This document shows, in pieces, positions 28,699 through 37,940 of a stretch of DNA of 41,622 nucleotides. Origin of the DNA: Candidatus Woesearchaeota archaeon. GTDB taxonomy: Archaea; Nanobdellota; Nanobdellia; Woesearchaeales; SKIA01. Numbering within the stretch: the stretch's first letter is position 1; each line of letters starts with the position of its first letter. A program made the position numbers and the translations under genes. The stretch is taken from assembly GCA_007117065.1 (NCBI GenBank), contig SKHI01000012.1:1-41622 (forward strand), written 5' to 3'. The notes beneath the pieces were generated by a model. The model had not been told where the DNA came from. It did no database searches and was given only the letters and a program-made list of their open reading frames with translations.

Positions 28699-29286
28699 TC
28701 ACTGGTTAATTGTCTTGTGAAATGTTTTTCCATTCCACACATAACCATCTTCTCTGAATGCGTATATATCTTTTTCTTCTGTGATATGTTGTTGTGCAAG
28801 CCATCTGAGGTATCGTCCTTTGATATGTTTTCCGGCGTGTCCTGATCGTATGGTTTTACCGTTTTTTGTGTGCGTAAACTCTATTTCTACTCCTGTTGTG
28901 TACTCAACACTTTTTTTATGTGCTTGCGGTAGGAGGTCTATGACGAATGCTTCTGTGAGTTGTTTGCTGTTTTCTTCGTTCCATTTCTTTGCTGCTTTTG
29001 TTGTTATCGGATACTTGTAGTAGGGTATAGGCGTTTTTGGTGTTATCATGCCGAATAATCCGCTGAGTATTCGTACGTGTTCATCAATGTATTTTTTGTG
29101 TTTTATGGTGTTGTAATCGAGTGCTTTGTACAGTACTCCTGTGTATCTCTTGATTGCTGGTAAGCAGGGGGTGTTTGATTGTGTTGGATTGAGTTCTGTT
29201 ACAATGGGGTGCAGAGTGATGGAGTGTTCTTCTCCCCCGGTTTGTTTGCCTTCACTTGGCGGTATCAGGATAATAAAGTTGTTCAT
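28699..29286 (-). CDS. yaaA: YaaA family protein (peroxide stress / DUF328)
   Basis: IILIPPSEGKQTGG...RYTGVLYKALDY...RILSGLFGMITPKTPIPYYKYPI. Confidence 0.88.
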   Translation of the reverse strand: MNNFIILIPPSEGKQTGGEEHSITLHPIVTELNPTQSNTPCLPAIKRYTGVLYKALDYNTIKHKKYIDEHVRILSGLFGMITPKTPIPYYKYPITTKAAKKWNEENSKQLTEAFVIDLLPQAHKKSVEYTTGVEIEFTHTKNGKTIRSGHAGKHIKGRYLRWLAQQHITEEKDIYAFREDGYVWNGKTFHKTINQ

Positions 29287-29641
29287 AGTCTATTCTTTTA
29301 AAATTTAAGGATATACCTTGAGGGACGGGGAACTGTTTTACTCGGTAATCGCAATCAATTCTTAAATTCTGAATAAGAGGCATTTTTTTTCCGTCTCGCA
29401 GAGTGTTTTTCACTTTAAGTATATCTTTCAAATCTCTGCAATCGCCGATTTCATGAACTTCATTCCCTATTTCTGCATAAACAGTGCCACTCCTATGGAT
29501 AAAGATATAGGATCCCTCAATTTCATCTAGTAGTGGATGTCCTGGTTGTTGTTTAGCCAGATGCTGAACATCATGAGCGGATGTTAAGTACGTAGGCAAC
29601 ATATAATGAGGAATCTCGATCATAGAGTAAATACTCATCAT
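29252..29641 (-). CDS. hypothetical protein
   Basis: 129-aa ORF overlapping the next minus-strand gene in a co-directional run. Confidence 0.5.
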   Translation of the reverse strand: MMSIYSMIEIPHYMLPTYLTSAHDVQHLAKQQPGHPLLDEIEGSYIFIHRSGTVYAEIGNEVHEIGDCRDLKDILKVKNTLRDGKKMPLIQNLRIDCDYRVKQFPVPQGISLNFKRIDYEQLYYPDTAK

Positions 29642-29656
29642 CTCCTTTTAAAAGTA

Positions 29657-30829
29657 TTAGAGAAAATAAAGCGCGACGGGTAAGAGTAAGCAACCCATTG
29701 CGTGTGCGCGACCACATTTTTTTATTGCTGGTATGAGGCCTATTCCCGTTGCGGTAATCAAAACGATCAGACCTCTCCACCCTGTTAGGAATAGAACCAG
29801 TATTGTGATGAGGGCGAGAACTGCAATACAGGTGTTTCTATATGGAAGAATGCTGAGTATGCGCAGTGCTTTTCTTGAGAGCAGGAGACAGAGCGGTACT
29901 GCGATGCTTGCCGTTATCACTGCTGTAAAGAGTAATGTGCGTACAAGTGCTATTTCTGGCTCTGCAAGTGTTGTTATTGCCACTATTGCTCCATTTCTTG
30001 CTCTATCTAGAGCCAGCCAGGTAAGAAGACTCAGACTAAAATTTATTGTATCTATTGCGCCTATGAGGATAAGAAATCCGTGATCACCTATTTTTCTTGT
30101 GAAAGTCATTGCCAAAATTGCTGCTTGTGCATTGCCTAGTCCGGGCAGCATGCTGGTGAAGAATCCTGCAACATTTCCTGCCAGTAGAGCTTGTAGTGTT
30201 GGTCCTTTTTTGAGCTGTATTTCTGTGCTGTCTTGTTGTGGAGGAATGGTTTGATTTTCATTCATGCTATAAAGAAGTGTTGCTGTGCCAAACAGGCCGC
30301 TAAGGAGTGGAAAAAGCGGCTCCTGCACGAGTGCTTTGTTGAGAAGCAGGTATCCGAGAACGCCGCTGAGCATATAAACGCTAAACGCCCATACTCTTTT
30401 GTTATCGCGCAGTATGAGATACGCGCTGACCAGAATAATTGCGTATCCAATAAACGGTGTGAAGTACTGATAAAGTTTGAGTATGTTCCACCAAACTGGT
30501 ATGAGTGCGAGTGCGATGAGGAGTCCGAAGTAACTGCCTACAACAGTTAATTTTATTGCCATAAGCCCATGCCCGTTGAGTAGATAGCGATGACCGGGAA
30601 GAACTCCTAAAGCAGTACTGCTCTCCGGAGCACCCAACAAAATTCCAGGTATGACGTTTATGATACTATGAGTGATTGCCAAGGAGACAATGAATGGGAG
30701 TGCGTTTCCGGAAACACCTGCAGCGATGACAAACGTCGCTACGAGATTAACATGCACCCCAGGAACAAGGCCTGTAAAACAGCCAGCAAGCACTCCGAGG
30801 AGTATTGCAAGCAGTATTTCGAGAAACAT
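29657..30829 (-). CDS. TctA-like (COG1784-type) membrane protein
   Basis: LAGCFTGLVPGVHVNLVA, GILLGAPESSTALGVLPGHRYL, FFTSMLPGLGNAQAAILAM; TATA ACATATAAAT upstream. Confidence 0.8.
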   Translation of the reverse strand: MFLEILLAILLGVLAGCFTGLVPGVHVNLVATFVIAAGVSGNALPFIVSLAITHSIINVIPGILLGAPESSTALGVLPGHRYLLNGHGLMAIKLTVVGSYFGLLIALALIPVWWNILKLYQYFTPFIGYAIILVSAYLILRDNKRVWAFSVYMLSGVLGYLLLNKALVQEPLFPLLSGLFGTATLLYSMNENQTIPPQQDSTEIQLKKGPTLQALLAGNVAGFFTSMLPGLGNAQAAILAMTFTRKIGDHGFLILIGAIDTINFSLSLLTWLALDRARNGAIVAITTLAEPEIALVRTLLFTAVITASIAVPLCLLLSRKALRILSILPYRNTCIAVLALITILVLFLTGWRGLIVLITATGIGLIPAIKKCGRAHAMGCLLLPVALYFL

Positions 30830-31137
30830 ACAAACACTAATTCAGCCAAATTTATATGTTTCAAGGCGTAAAAGCCGAAAATCTTACGGAAAGCTTCAAC
30901 GATTCTTCACTGAAAAACCCTTGTGTTTTGGCATCAAAATAGCCACTTTTTGATGCGTTTTGGATGGCAGCCAATGGGAAATGCTAAATACCCCAATTTA
31001 AAGGCCCACAATCACCCATAACTTAAAATTACTTTTCGTTCTTATCAATCTTATTTGTATCCCCCAACTATTTATATCGAGAAAATACAAAAAATAAATA
31101 GCGTGACATCTTGATAGTAACTACATAATAGAAATAT

Positions 31138-31155
31138 CTAAATACCGCTATTTAG
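31138..31155. promoter_or_regulatory. inverted repeat CTAAATA-CCGC-TATTTAG upstream of the 31254 ORF
   Basis: Perfect 7-bp arms, 4-nt spacer; two direct copies of AATAACAAGCA follow at 31163-31173 and 31197-31207. Confidence 0.45.
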
Positions 31156-31253
31156 TACTTATAATAACAAGCAATAAACGTAAAATAAATACAGAAAATA
31201 ACAAGCATGAGGCAGATGTAAAGTGGGAGCTTTCAAAAGTTGGAAGACATGGT

Positions 31254-31937
31254 ATGGATTCTCCACACGTAGATAAAGAATTACTTCTGTCTGCATTGGA
31301 ACAGGAAATCATTACCCAAGACCAGATCGATGAAATGATTTTAGCGAAGAAACGACTGGATGCAATTGATGCTTACGAAAAGGTTAAACGTCATGGCGAA
31401 GGCAGCGGCGTTCCATATAACTATCACGCACTTAGATGGGGGATAGACAACAAAGTTATTCCAAACATTCTTCCTAATTATATTGGACCTGCCAACACCA
31501 GTCAACAAACTCGCAGATTTAACACCACTCCAGGTACTACGAAAAAAAATTACCCGCTTGAGCAATCGATAGCAGACTTTCTCAAGGAAAAGAAGGTATT
31601 AATTACCCCTATAACCAAAGGACATATGGAAGTTTTGAAATACAGCCATCACGATAAACTTGGACAACCTGACGAACTTGGAGAAACAGTTTATAATATA
31701 AAAAATGGCCGGTCTAAACCACCCTCTTACAAAGTGTTACAAAAAATAGAAAGATTAGAAGGATTTCCAACCATAGAACAAGGGATTAGAAAACTTCTAC
31801 TAGAAACTAAAGGAAAATTCTTTGAAGATCCGAGATGGGATGCTATCCATGGTGCCATAGATAGTATCGAGTCGAGACTAGATCAGACAGATTTATATGT
31901 TTCAAAACCCAATAGCCAAAAAACTTACAAAAACTAG
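31254..31937 (+). CDS. hypothetical protein with possible XRE-like HTH (227 aa)
   Basis: LGETVYNIKNGRSKPPSYKVLQKIERLEG resembles an HTH recognition region. Confidence 0.55.
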   Translation: MDSPHVDKELLLSALEQEIITQDQIDEMILAKKRLDAIDAYEKVKRHGEGSGVPYNYHALRWGIDNKVIPNILPNYIGPANTSQQTRRFNTTPGTTKKNYPLEQSIADFLKEKKVLITPITKGHMEVLKYSHHDKLGQPDELGETVYNIKNGRSKPPSYKVLQKIERLEGFPTIEQGIRKLLLETKGKFFEDPRWDAIHGAIDSIESRLDQTDLYVSKPNSQKTYKN

Positions 31938-31943
31938 AAATAA

Positions 31944-32210
31944 TTACTCAAGTAATTCTATTGTTTTTTTAAATCCTACAGGAAGAAATTGAACATCACT
32001 TCCATGCCTAAATACTTTGTAAAACATGAGTTTTTCAATGTCATCTTTTTCATCCGGTACTGAGAGCACATATTCAAGTTCTGTTTCTTCAGCTGTTAGG
32101 AAATGTTCTATCGCTTCTCTCGCAACCTGTTTAGAGCAAATTTTGAATATCTGGTTATTTATTCTGATTTTATTATCTATCTGCAAAGCCCTTAATTTTC
32201 TGAAATCCAT
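31944..32210 (-). CDS. hypothetical protein (88 aa)
   Basis: Intact ORF, protein-like composition, convergent with the 31254 gene. Confidence 0.5.
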   Translation of the reverse strand: MDFRKLRALQIDNKIRINNQIFKICSKQVAREAIEHFLTAEETELEYVLSVPDEKDDIEKLMFYKVFRHGSDVQFLPVGFKKTIELLE

Positions 32211-32516
32211 ATATCAACTATATGTGTATTAGTAATATATATTATTTAATAAAAGCAGTTATGCGGTATTAAACATATTTTTTGTAGCGACTCTATATAC
32301 TTTGCGTATTAGTAGTAGTTAAGAGTCGTTAATTAATGTATTTTATTACGTTATGGTAATATTCGCATACATAGTAATTTTTAGATTGTGTGAACTTCCC
32401 AAGCAAGCACATACAGTATTTTCAAAAACAAAATATAGAATAACAACTCATCCATACTGACAAAAAAATACACATACAAGATATACACTTTTAAAGAATA
32501 AGCAACTCATACCCTC

Positions 32517-32780
32517 ATGAACTCTAAGCCTTGGTTTCTTGCTGCTCGCGCAGTAGTTCTCATTTCTGCTACAGTTCATGTAACCATTGTTGTTCTTATT
32601 GCTCTTTTTCGCCAAGACATAGCGTTGCTTAATTATTTTCGCATTCTTGAATTAGACCTTCTTTTTCCAGCTATTCTTAGCTTCAATCATAGCACCCTTC
32701 TTTCTTTTGGTGTTGGCCTTTTACTCTACACAGTAACATATACATATTATGCTCAACAAAGAGGTGGACAAAATCAGTGA
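32517..32780 (+). CDS. small membrane protein (87 aa)
   Basis: Hydrophobic; 4-nt overlap with the downstream rdgB-like gene. Confidence 0.55.
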   Translation: MNSKPWFLAARAVVLISATVHVTIVVLIALFRQDIALLNYFRILELDLLFPAILSFNHSTLLSFGVGLLLYTVTYTYYAQQRGGQNQ

Positions 32781-33331
32781 ACCAAACTGTATTTTTTGTT
32801 ACCGGCAACCCTAACAAAGCAGCATACGCCAGCGAACAGCTAGGTCGAGAAATAAACCATATACATTTAGAGCTTGAGGAAATTCAGTCCCTTAATTTGC
32901 ATGAGATCGTATCTCATAAATGTCAACAAGCCTATAAAATAGTGAAACAACCTGTTATCGTAGAGGATGTTTCGTTAGAGATTGATAGTCTTAACGGTCT
33001 TCCAGGCCCGTTTGTCAAGTTTTTTCTTGAGCGCATGTCTTTAGAGTTGTTTTGTAACATAATTCCTGCTTTCGCTTCTCGTCAAGCTACTGCTCGCACA
33101 GTAATTGGTTTTTTTGATGGCACAGACATGCAATTATTTGAAGGCGTTCTTCCTGGAAGCATTGCACAATCACCGAGTGGTTCTCGAGGATTTGGGTGGG
33201 ATGGAATTTTTATTCCTCAAGGATATGCAAGTACCAGAGCAGCACTATCGCCTGAGGATGACCTTAAAACGTATTCGATATTAAAACCGTTTGATCAGGT
33301 AAAAACATTCCTCCATAGCAAAAAAATGTAA
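32777..33331 (+). CDS. rdgB: non-canonical purine NTP pyrophosphatase (RdgB/HAM1)
   Basis: VFFVTGNPNKAAYASEQLG, VEDVSLEIDSLNGLPGPFVKFFLE, GSRGFGWDGIFIPQG. Confidence 0.9.
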   Translation: MNQTVFFVTGNPNKAAYASEQLGREINHIHLELEEIQSLNLHEIVSHKCQQAYKIVKQPVIVEDVSLEIDSLNGLPGPFVKFFLERMSLELFCNIIPAFASRQATARTVIGFFDGTDMQLFEGVLPGSIAQSPSGSRGFGWDGIFIPQGYASTRAALSPEDDLKTYSILKPFDQVKTFLHSKKM

Positions 33332-33724
33332 TTATAATTTTCTGTACGCTTCTTCGTCTCCGTACTCTAAGAAGGTTTTATGATGCTCATGCACGTGGTA
33401 TTTCCTGTTTTGTTTGCTATGCTTTATTCCACACCAGTATTTTTCTGTTCTTGCTGCCACTTCGAGTGCGTATGCAAACATTCCGTTTGCATAACCACAG
33501 TAAGCACAGTTTAATTTTTCAAACCAGTTCAGATAAGAAAGCTTTTGCCTATCAAGAATGACGTAATGATTTCTCTGGGCTCGCGGAATTTCATACAAGC
33601 GCATAGCCGTATTCTGATAAAAAAATAACATAATATCAAGTATTATGACAGGGATTATCATCATCCAAATAAACGGGATACTCAAAAAATGTCGGAATGA
33701 TTTGCGATATTTTTTAAACTCCAT
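33332..33724 (-). CDS. conserved Cys-containing membrane-anchored protein (130 aa)
   Basis: One TM helix, then LNWFEKLNCAYCGYANGMFAYALEVAARTEKYWCGIKHSK. Confidence 0.65.
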   Translation of the reverse strand: MEFKKYRKSFRHFLSIPFIWMMIIPVIILDIMLFFYQNTAMRLYEIPRAQRNHYVILDRQKLSYLNWFEKLNCAYCGYANGMFAYALEVAARTEKYWCGIKHSKQNRKYHVHEHHKTFLEYGDEEAYRKL

Positions 33725-33742
33725 GTCCTCTGAAATCAGCTT

Positions 33743-34441
33743 TCATTTATAATTGTGTATGATACGGTCAAGTGAATCATACGTTCTCTCTGGAGGAGTA
33801 TATGATTGTTGCACACGTTGCCATGTGTCCTTAAGCGAGGTTTGCGGCAGCACATAGTGTTTCGTTCCGTATGCAAGGCTTGCAAACAGAAGCGAGGTAA
33901 GAAGCAGTTTTTGCTTTGCTTGCCTTCGAGCCGATGAAGACAACTTCTGCATCCATTTCGGAGTTGTCACCCCTTGTATAGTTTCGTTTGAGAGTTGCAC
34001 CCACGTTTCTGCTCGAGACATGATATAATGTCCTGCCGCTGCAGGCGGAAGAGTCGCTAACGCTGCTTTTGTTAGAGGATCTTCTACTCCTGAAAAACCG
34101 TATAGAGGAGAAAGTATTGCTGTTCCTGTAGCCCATACATAACCACTATTAAACGCCATATGAACGGCTTTATGAGTATATTCAGTGATTCTTAGCGCCT
34201 GTGCAGTTATTTGCTTGAGACTCATCACCCCAGTCGCCATACCAACATGAAGCAGTCCTACGTTAGACATTCGAGCAGTAAACGATTGCTCCACGCTTAA
34301 GCCAAGGCCCACTGTTTCTATAAATGGCATTGTTGCTGTTGTGGCTACTATGATTCCGTTTGCCAAAACACTGTTTTTTGAATACCATTGTTTGATACGT
34401 GACCAACGAGACTCTTGAGAATACATAAAAAGCGAATACAA
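33743..34441 (-). CDS. hypothetical membrane protein (232 aa)
   Basis: Long ORF with several hydrophobic segments. Confidence 0.55.
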   Translation of the reverse strand: MYSLFMYSQESRWSRIKQWYSKNSVLANGIIVATTATMPFIETVGLGLSVEQSFTARMSNVGLLHVGMATGVMSLKQITAQALRITEYTHKAVHMAFNSGYVWATGTAILSPLYGFSGVEDPLTKAALATLPPAAAGHYIMSRAETWVQLSNETIQGVTTPKWMQKLSSSARRQAKQKLLLTSLLFASLAYGTKHYVLPQTSLKDTWQRVQQSYTPPERTYDSLDRIIHNYK

Positions 34442-34524
34442 AGGCGAGTTATAAAGTTATGTTTAGAGAGTAGTAATTAAATAATTCCGTAATGTTTATA
34501 AGGGATTGTCTCCGACCAAACTGC

Positions 34525-35118
34525 ATGTCAGAAGTTCACATTCGTATTAATAAGCGTTTCTTTGAGCGAACAATTTTTGTTCTTATCATACTAGGTCTCG
34601 TTGCTGCACTTTTTTTTCAAACACCAACTGTGCAAGAAGGAGTTTCAGTAGAGGAGCATGCTCAAGTGCAACAAGAACTTGCCAGTGCACAAGAAGAAAT
34701 TACAGCCCTGCAAGCCGAAATACTGTTATTACAAGAAGAAGCCAATTCTGCTGAAGAAGAAACAACCCCGCAAGAGCCCGTTACAGAACCGGAAACAACA
34801 GTATCAGGTACTGTAAGTGTTTCTTGGACGGTACAAAGTGTGGATAACCGATTTACCTCCGCAGTAACCACGTTTAGAAACGAGCGCACACACACAGAAG
34901 AGTTTACGTATCGCCTTACCTGGAGAGGATTTGAAGAAAACACTGTTTTCCACACAGGCACCATAGTAGTTCCTTCTGGCGAACAACGACCAGTAACATT
35001 CACTGGAGGAGAAAAAACTATTCTAAGTGACCCCCCCGACACAGTTCACACCCTGAGTTTACGCATCACGGACAGTTCCGGGAATTTGGTGGATGTACTT
35101 GAAGAACGTGTGCGTTAG
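34525..35118 (+). CDS. membrane-anchored coiled-coil plus beta-domain protein
   Basis: N-terminal TM, coiled coil and Thr/Pro/Glu linker, then a beta-rich domain. Start at 34525 about 27 nt after TATA (GTTTATAAGG), which overlaps the track start. Confidence 0.6.
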   Translation: MSEVHIRINKRFFERTIFVLIILGLVAALFFQTPTVQEGVSVEEHAQVQQELASAQEEITALQAEILLLQEEANSAEEETTPQEPVTEPETTVSGTVSVSWTVQSVDNRFTSAVTTFRNERTHTEEFTYRLTWRGFEENTVFHTGTIVVPSGEQRPVTFTGGEKTILSDPPDTVHTLSLRITDSSGNLVDVLEERVR

Positions 35119-35461
35119 TTATTTGCTCGTCACGAACAACGCCTGCTACTGTAATACATGTGCCCACTACAGGTGGTTGCTCCGTGAATGTTATCCAATA
35201 GCTCTGTGTTGTTAACAATAATCCTCGTTCGTTTTCGTGCCACACAAGTGTTCCTGTTATGCTTGTTGGTGGCAGTTCTGCGAGAAAAAAAAGTATCAGT
35301 ATCCCCGCAATTGCTACAGTAATTGCCACTCTAAAAAGCGTCTTCTCTTGCACACCACTCATACGCGTAAGAGTATTCTTATAGGTACATAATGTTTTTT
35401 CGAAAATTTTTCGATACACTTTTTTACTATAAGCACCTTCTTGCTCTTTGATGGCACTCAC
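35066..35461 (-). CDS. membrane-anchored small beta/OB-like protein (131 aa)
   Basis: One TM helix plus ITGTLVWHENERGLLLTTQSYWITFTEQPPVVGTCITVAGVVRDEQITNAHVLQVH. Confidence 0.5.
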   Translation of the reverse strand: MSAIKEQEGAYSKKVYRKIFEKTLCTYKNTLTRMSGVQEKTLFRVAITVAIAGILILFFLAELPPTSITGTLVWHENERGLLLTTQSYWITFTEQPPVVGTCITVAGVVRDEQITNAHVLQVHPPNSRNCP

Positions 35462-36080
35462 TTCTCTTGCACAAACGTACCTTTCTCAAATAGGTATTTC
35501 CTCATTGCGTCCTGCTCAAAGCAAGGCCGTTGCTGCAGGATTACTGACCGGAAAGAACGTTCTTGTGTGTACCCCTACCGCTTCTGGTAAAACACTTATT
35601 GCAGAGCTTGCTATGAACGAAGTTGTCTCTCAAGGGAAAAAAGCTGTGTACGTAGTTCCTTTGCGCGCCTTGGGCTCTGAGAAATTTCGTTCTTTTAAGA
35701 AGCGGTTTTCTCGTGTAGCCCTGAGTATTTCTGACGTCGATACTGTTGAGACGGGCCTTGCTGAAGCCGACGTCATCGTTGTTACTGCTGAAAAGCTTGA
35801 TAGTCTTTTACGGCATCGTGTTTCCTGGGTTTCTCGTATCGGCTTGCTTGTCGTTGATGAGGTGCATTTATTAAATGATGTCTCTCGCGGCCCCACTCTG
35901 GAAATTCTTATTACTATGCTTCGTATGTTGTGTAATCCACAGATTCTTGCTTTGAGCGCTACTATCGGTAATCCTGAGGAACTTGCAGGTTGGTTGCAAG
36001 CAGAGTTAGTTATTGATAATTGGCGTCCTGTACGCCTTGATAAAGGCGTTCTCGTTCACGACACCGTTCGTTTTCCTTAA
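35448..36080 (+). CDS. Hel308/SKI2-like helicase, RecA1 domain only (split or truncated)
   Basis: LRPAQSKAV, CTPTASGKT (Walker A), VDEVHLL (motif II), ALSATIGNPEELAGWL (motif III); stops after RPVRLDKGVLVHDTVRFP with no RecA2. Confidence 0.85.
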   Translation: MMALTSLAQTYLSQIGISSLRPAQSKAVAAGLLTGKNVLVCTPTASGKTLIAELAMNEVVSQGKKAVYVVPLRALGSEKFRSFKKRFSRVALSISDVDTVETGLAEADVIVVTAEKLDSLLRHRVSWVSRIGLLVVDEVHLLNDVSRGPTLEILITMLRMLCNPQILALSATIGNPEELAGWLQAELVIDNWRPVRLDKGVLVHDTVRFP

Positions 36081-36406
36081 TTAAGCACATAGCTACCTGT
36101 TGAAGGTTTTTGATAAACAGTAAAATCGGCAGCACCTATATCAGTAACATATTGCACGCGAAATGCGTCAGACCAAGGCTGTGGAACCTTTTTCGAAGAA
36201 TTTAGTAGCTGCATATATATTTCAGTCCTGAAAGAACCATTAACATACAATGCTTTACCCTCAATACGTCCCTTCGCGTGCATATCGCGCATCATTGGAA
36301 GGACTTTTTCTTCTAAATCCTCATACCGAACACAACCACGCGCTATATCAACAAAATACATATTCATTTCATCTTCGAATACAGCCATAAGCAGTAAAAT
36401 GATCAC
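36077..36406 (-). CDS. hypothetical protein
   Basis: Intact ORF; stop codon overlaps the helicase stop (TTAA). Confidence 0.5.
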   Translation of the reverse strand: MIILLLMAVFEDEMNMYFVDIARGCVRYEDLEEKVLPMMRDMHAKGRIEGKALYVNGSFRTEIYMQLLNSSKKVPQPWSDAFRVQYVTDIGAADFTVYQKPSTGSYVLN

Positions 36407-36487
36407 TACATTAAAAATATTTACTTACTAGCAAATGAAGAAGCAAAAAAATAGCTTTTATATATGCTCAATCATTTTTATTCTTTT

Positions 36488-37903
36488 ATGGTTAAAGGTC
36501 TTGTTGCAAAGAAAAGCGATGATTTTTCTGCATGGTATGCTGATGTCGTGCTAAAAGCTGAACTCATCGAGCACACGTCAGTTTCTGGTTGTATGGTGTA
36601 TCGCCCAGGAAGCTTTGCTATATGGGAGGCTCTACAGCGATTCCTTGATTCTGAATTTAAGAAGTTAGGAGTGCAAAACGCGTATTTTCCTTCTCTCATT
36701 CCTGAAAGCCTCCTTACAAAAGAAGCCGACCATGTTGAAGGCTTTGCGCCTGAGGTAGCGTGGGTCACTCATGGAGGGGATAAAGAGCTTTCTGAACGTC
36801 TTGCCATTAGACCTACTTCTGAAACTATTATGTATGAGTCGTATGGGAAATGGATTCGTAGCTATCGAGACCTTCCGCTCAAGTTAAATCAGTGGTGTAA
36901 TGTTGTTCGTTGGGAATTTAAACACCCAAGACCTTTTTTACGCGGAAGAGAATTTTTGTGGCAAGAAGGACATACAGTTCATGCCTCAGAAGAGTCTGCT
37001 CGGCAAGAAGTCTATGCTATTCTTGATGTGTATCGTCGCGCCTATGAAGAAATTTTGGCAGTTCCTGTTCTTGCAGGCGCTAAAAGTATTGCCGAGCGTT
37101 TCGCGGGCGCAGATACGACTACGAGTCTTGAAGCATTGTTTCCTGATGGAAAAGCCGTTCAGGCATGTACCTCTCATTATCTTGGCACTGGTTTTGCTCA
37201 AGCGTTTAATATTACGTTCTTAGATGCATCAGGACAACAGCAGTTTGGTCATCAAAATAGTTGGGGGTTTAGCACGCGTAGTATCGGCATCATGATTGGT
37301 GTTCATGGGGATGACAAAGGCCTTGTTCTCCCCCCTCGCATCGCGCCAGTTCCTGTTGTAGTAGTTCCCATAACGTTTTCTAAAGACAAAGAAGGTTCGC
37401 AGAACGTTCTCTCTGTTGCACAAGACCTCTGTGATACTCATGGCTGGCATCTTGACAATCGAGATCAGTCTCCGGGAAGTCGCTTTGCTGAGTGGGAGAT
37501 GAAAGGAATTCCTGTTCGTATCGAACTTGGACCCCGAGACCTACAAAACAATACTGTTGTGGTTGTTCGTCGTGATACGTCTGAAAAAGCAGTTGTTTCT
37601 CTTAATGAAGTCGCACAACACGTTTCTGTTCTTCTTGAGGACATTCAAAAGTCATTATTTGTGCAAGCAAAGAAACATCTTGATGCAAGTATCGTGGAAG
37701 TCTCTTCTCTCAGCGAGCTTAAAGACGTTGTTGAGCAAGGAAAGATTGGCGTTGCCTGCTGGGTCGATTCTCCAGAAAATGAAGAAGAGATTAAGAAAGT
37801 TACTGGTGCTAAGAGTTTAACAAGCGCATCAGAAAAAGAAGGCATGTGCGTTGTTTCTGGTAAAAAGGTTTCTTCCCGACATTATTTTGGGAAGAGTTAC
37901 TAA
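36488..37903 (+). CDS. proS: prolyl-tRNA synthetase
   Basis: FSAWYADVVLKAELIEHTSVSGCMVYRPGSFAIWE, IRPTSETIMYESYGKWIRSYRDLPLKLNQWCNVVRWE, FLRGREFLWQEGHT. Start 36488 about 28 nt after TATA. Confidence 0.94.
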   Translation: MVKGLVAKKSDDFSAWYADVVLKAELIEHTSVSGCMVYRPGSFAIWEALQRFLDSEFKKLGVQNAYFPSLIPESLLTKEADHVEGFAPEVAWVTHGGDKELSERLAIRPTSETIMYESYGKWIRSYRDLPLKLNQWCNVVRWEFKHPRPFLRGREFLWQEGHTVHASEESARQEVYAILDVYRRAYEEILAVPVLAGAKSIAERFAGADTTTSLEALFPDGKAVQACTSHYLGTGFAQAFNITFLDASGQQQFGHQNSWGFSTRSIGIMIGVHGDDKGLVLPPRIAPVPVVVVPITFSKDKEGSQNVLSVAQDLCDTHGWHLDNRDQSPGSRFAEWEMKGIPVRIELGPRDLQNNTVVVVRRDTSEKAVVSLNEVAQHVSVLLEDIQKSLFVQAKKHLDASIVEVSSLSELKDVVEQGKIGVACWVDSPENEEEIKKVTGAKSLTSASEKEGMCVVSGKKVSSRHYFGKSY

Positions 37904-37940
37904 ACAACAAATTATCTTAAGTAAACATCCAAGAGACCTC

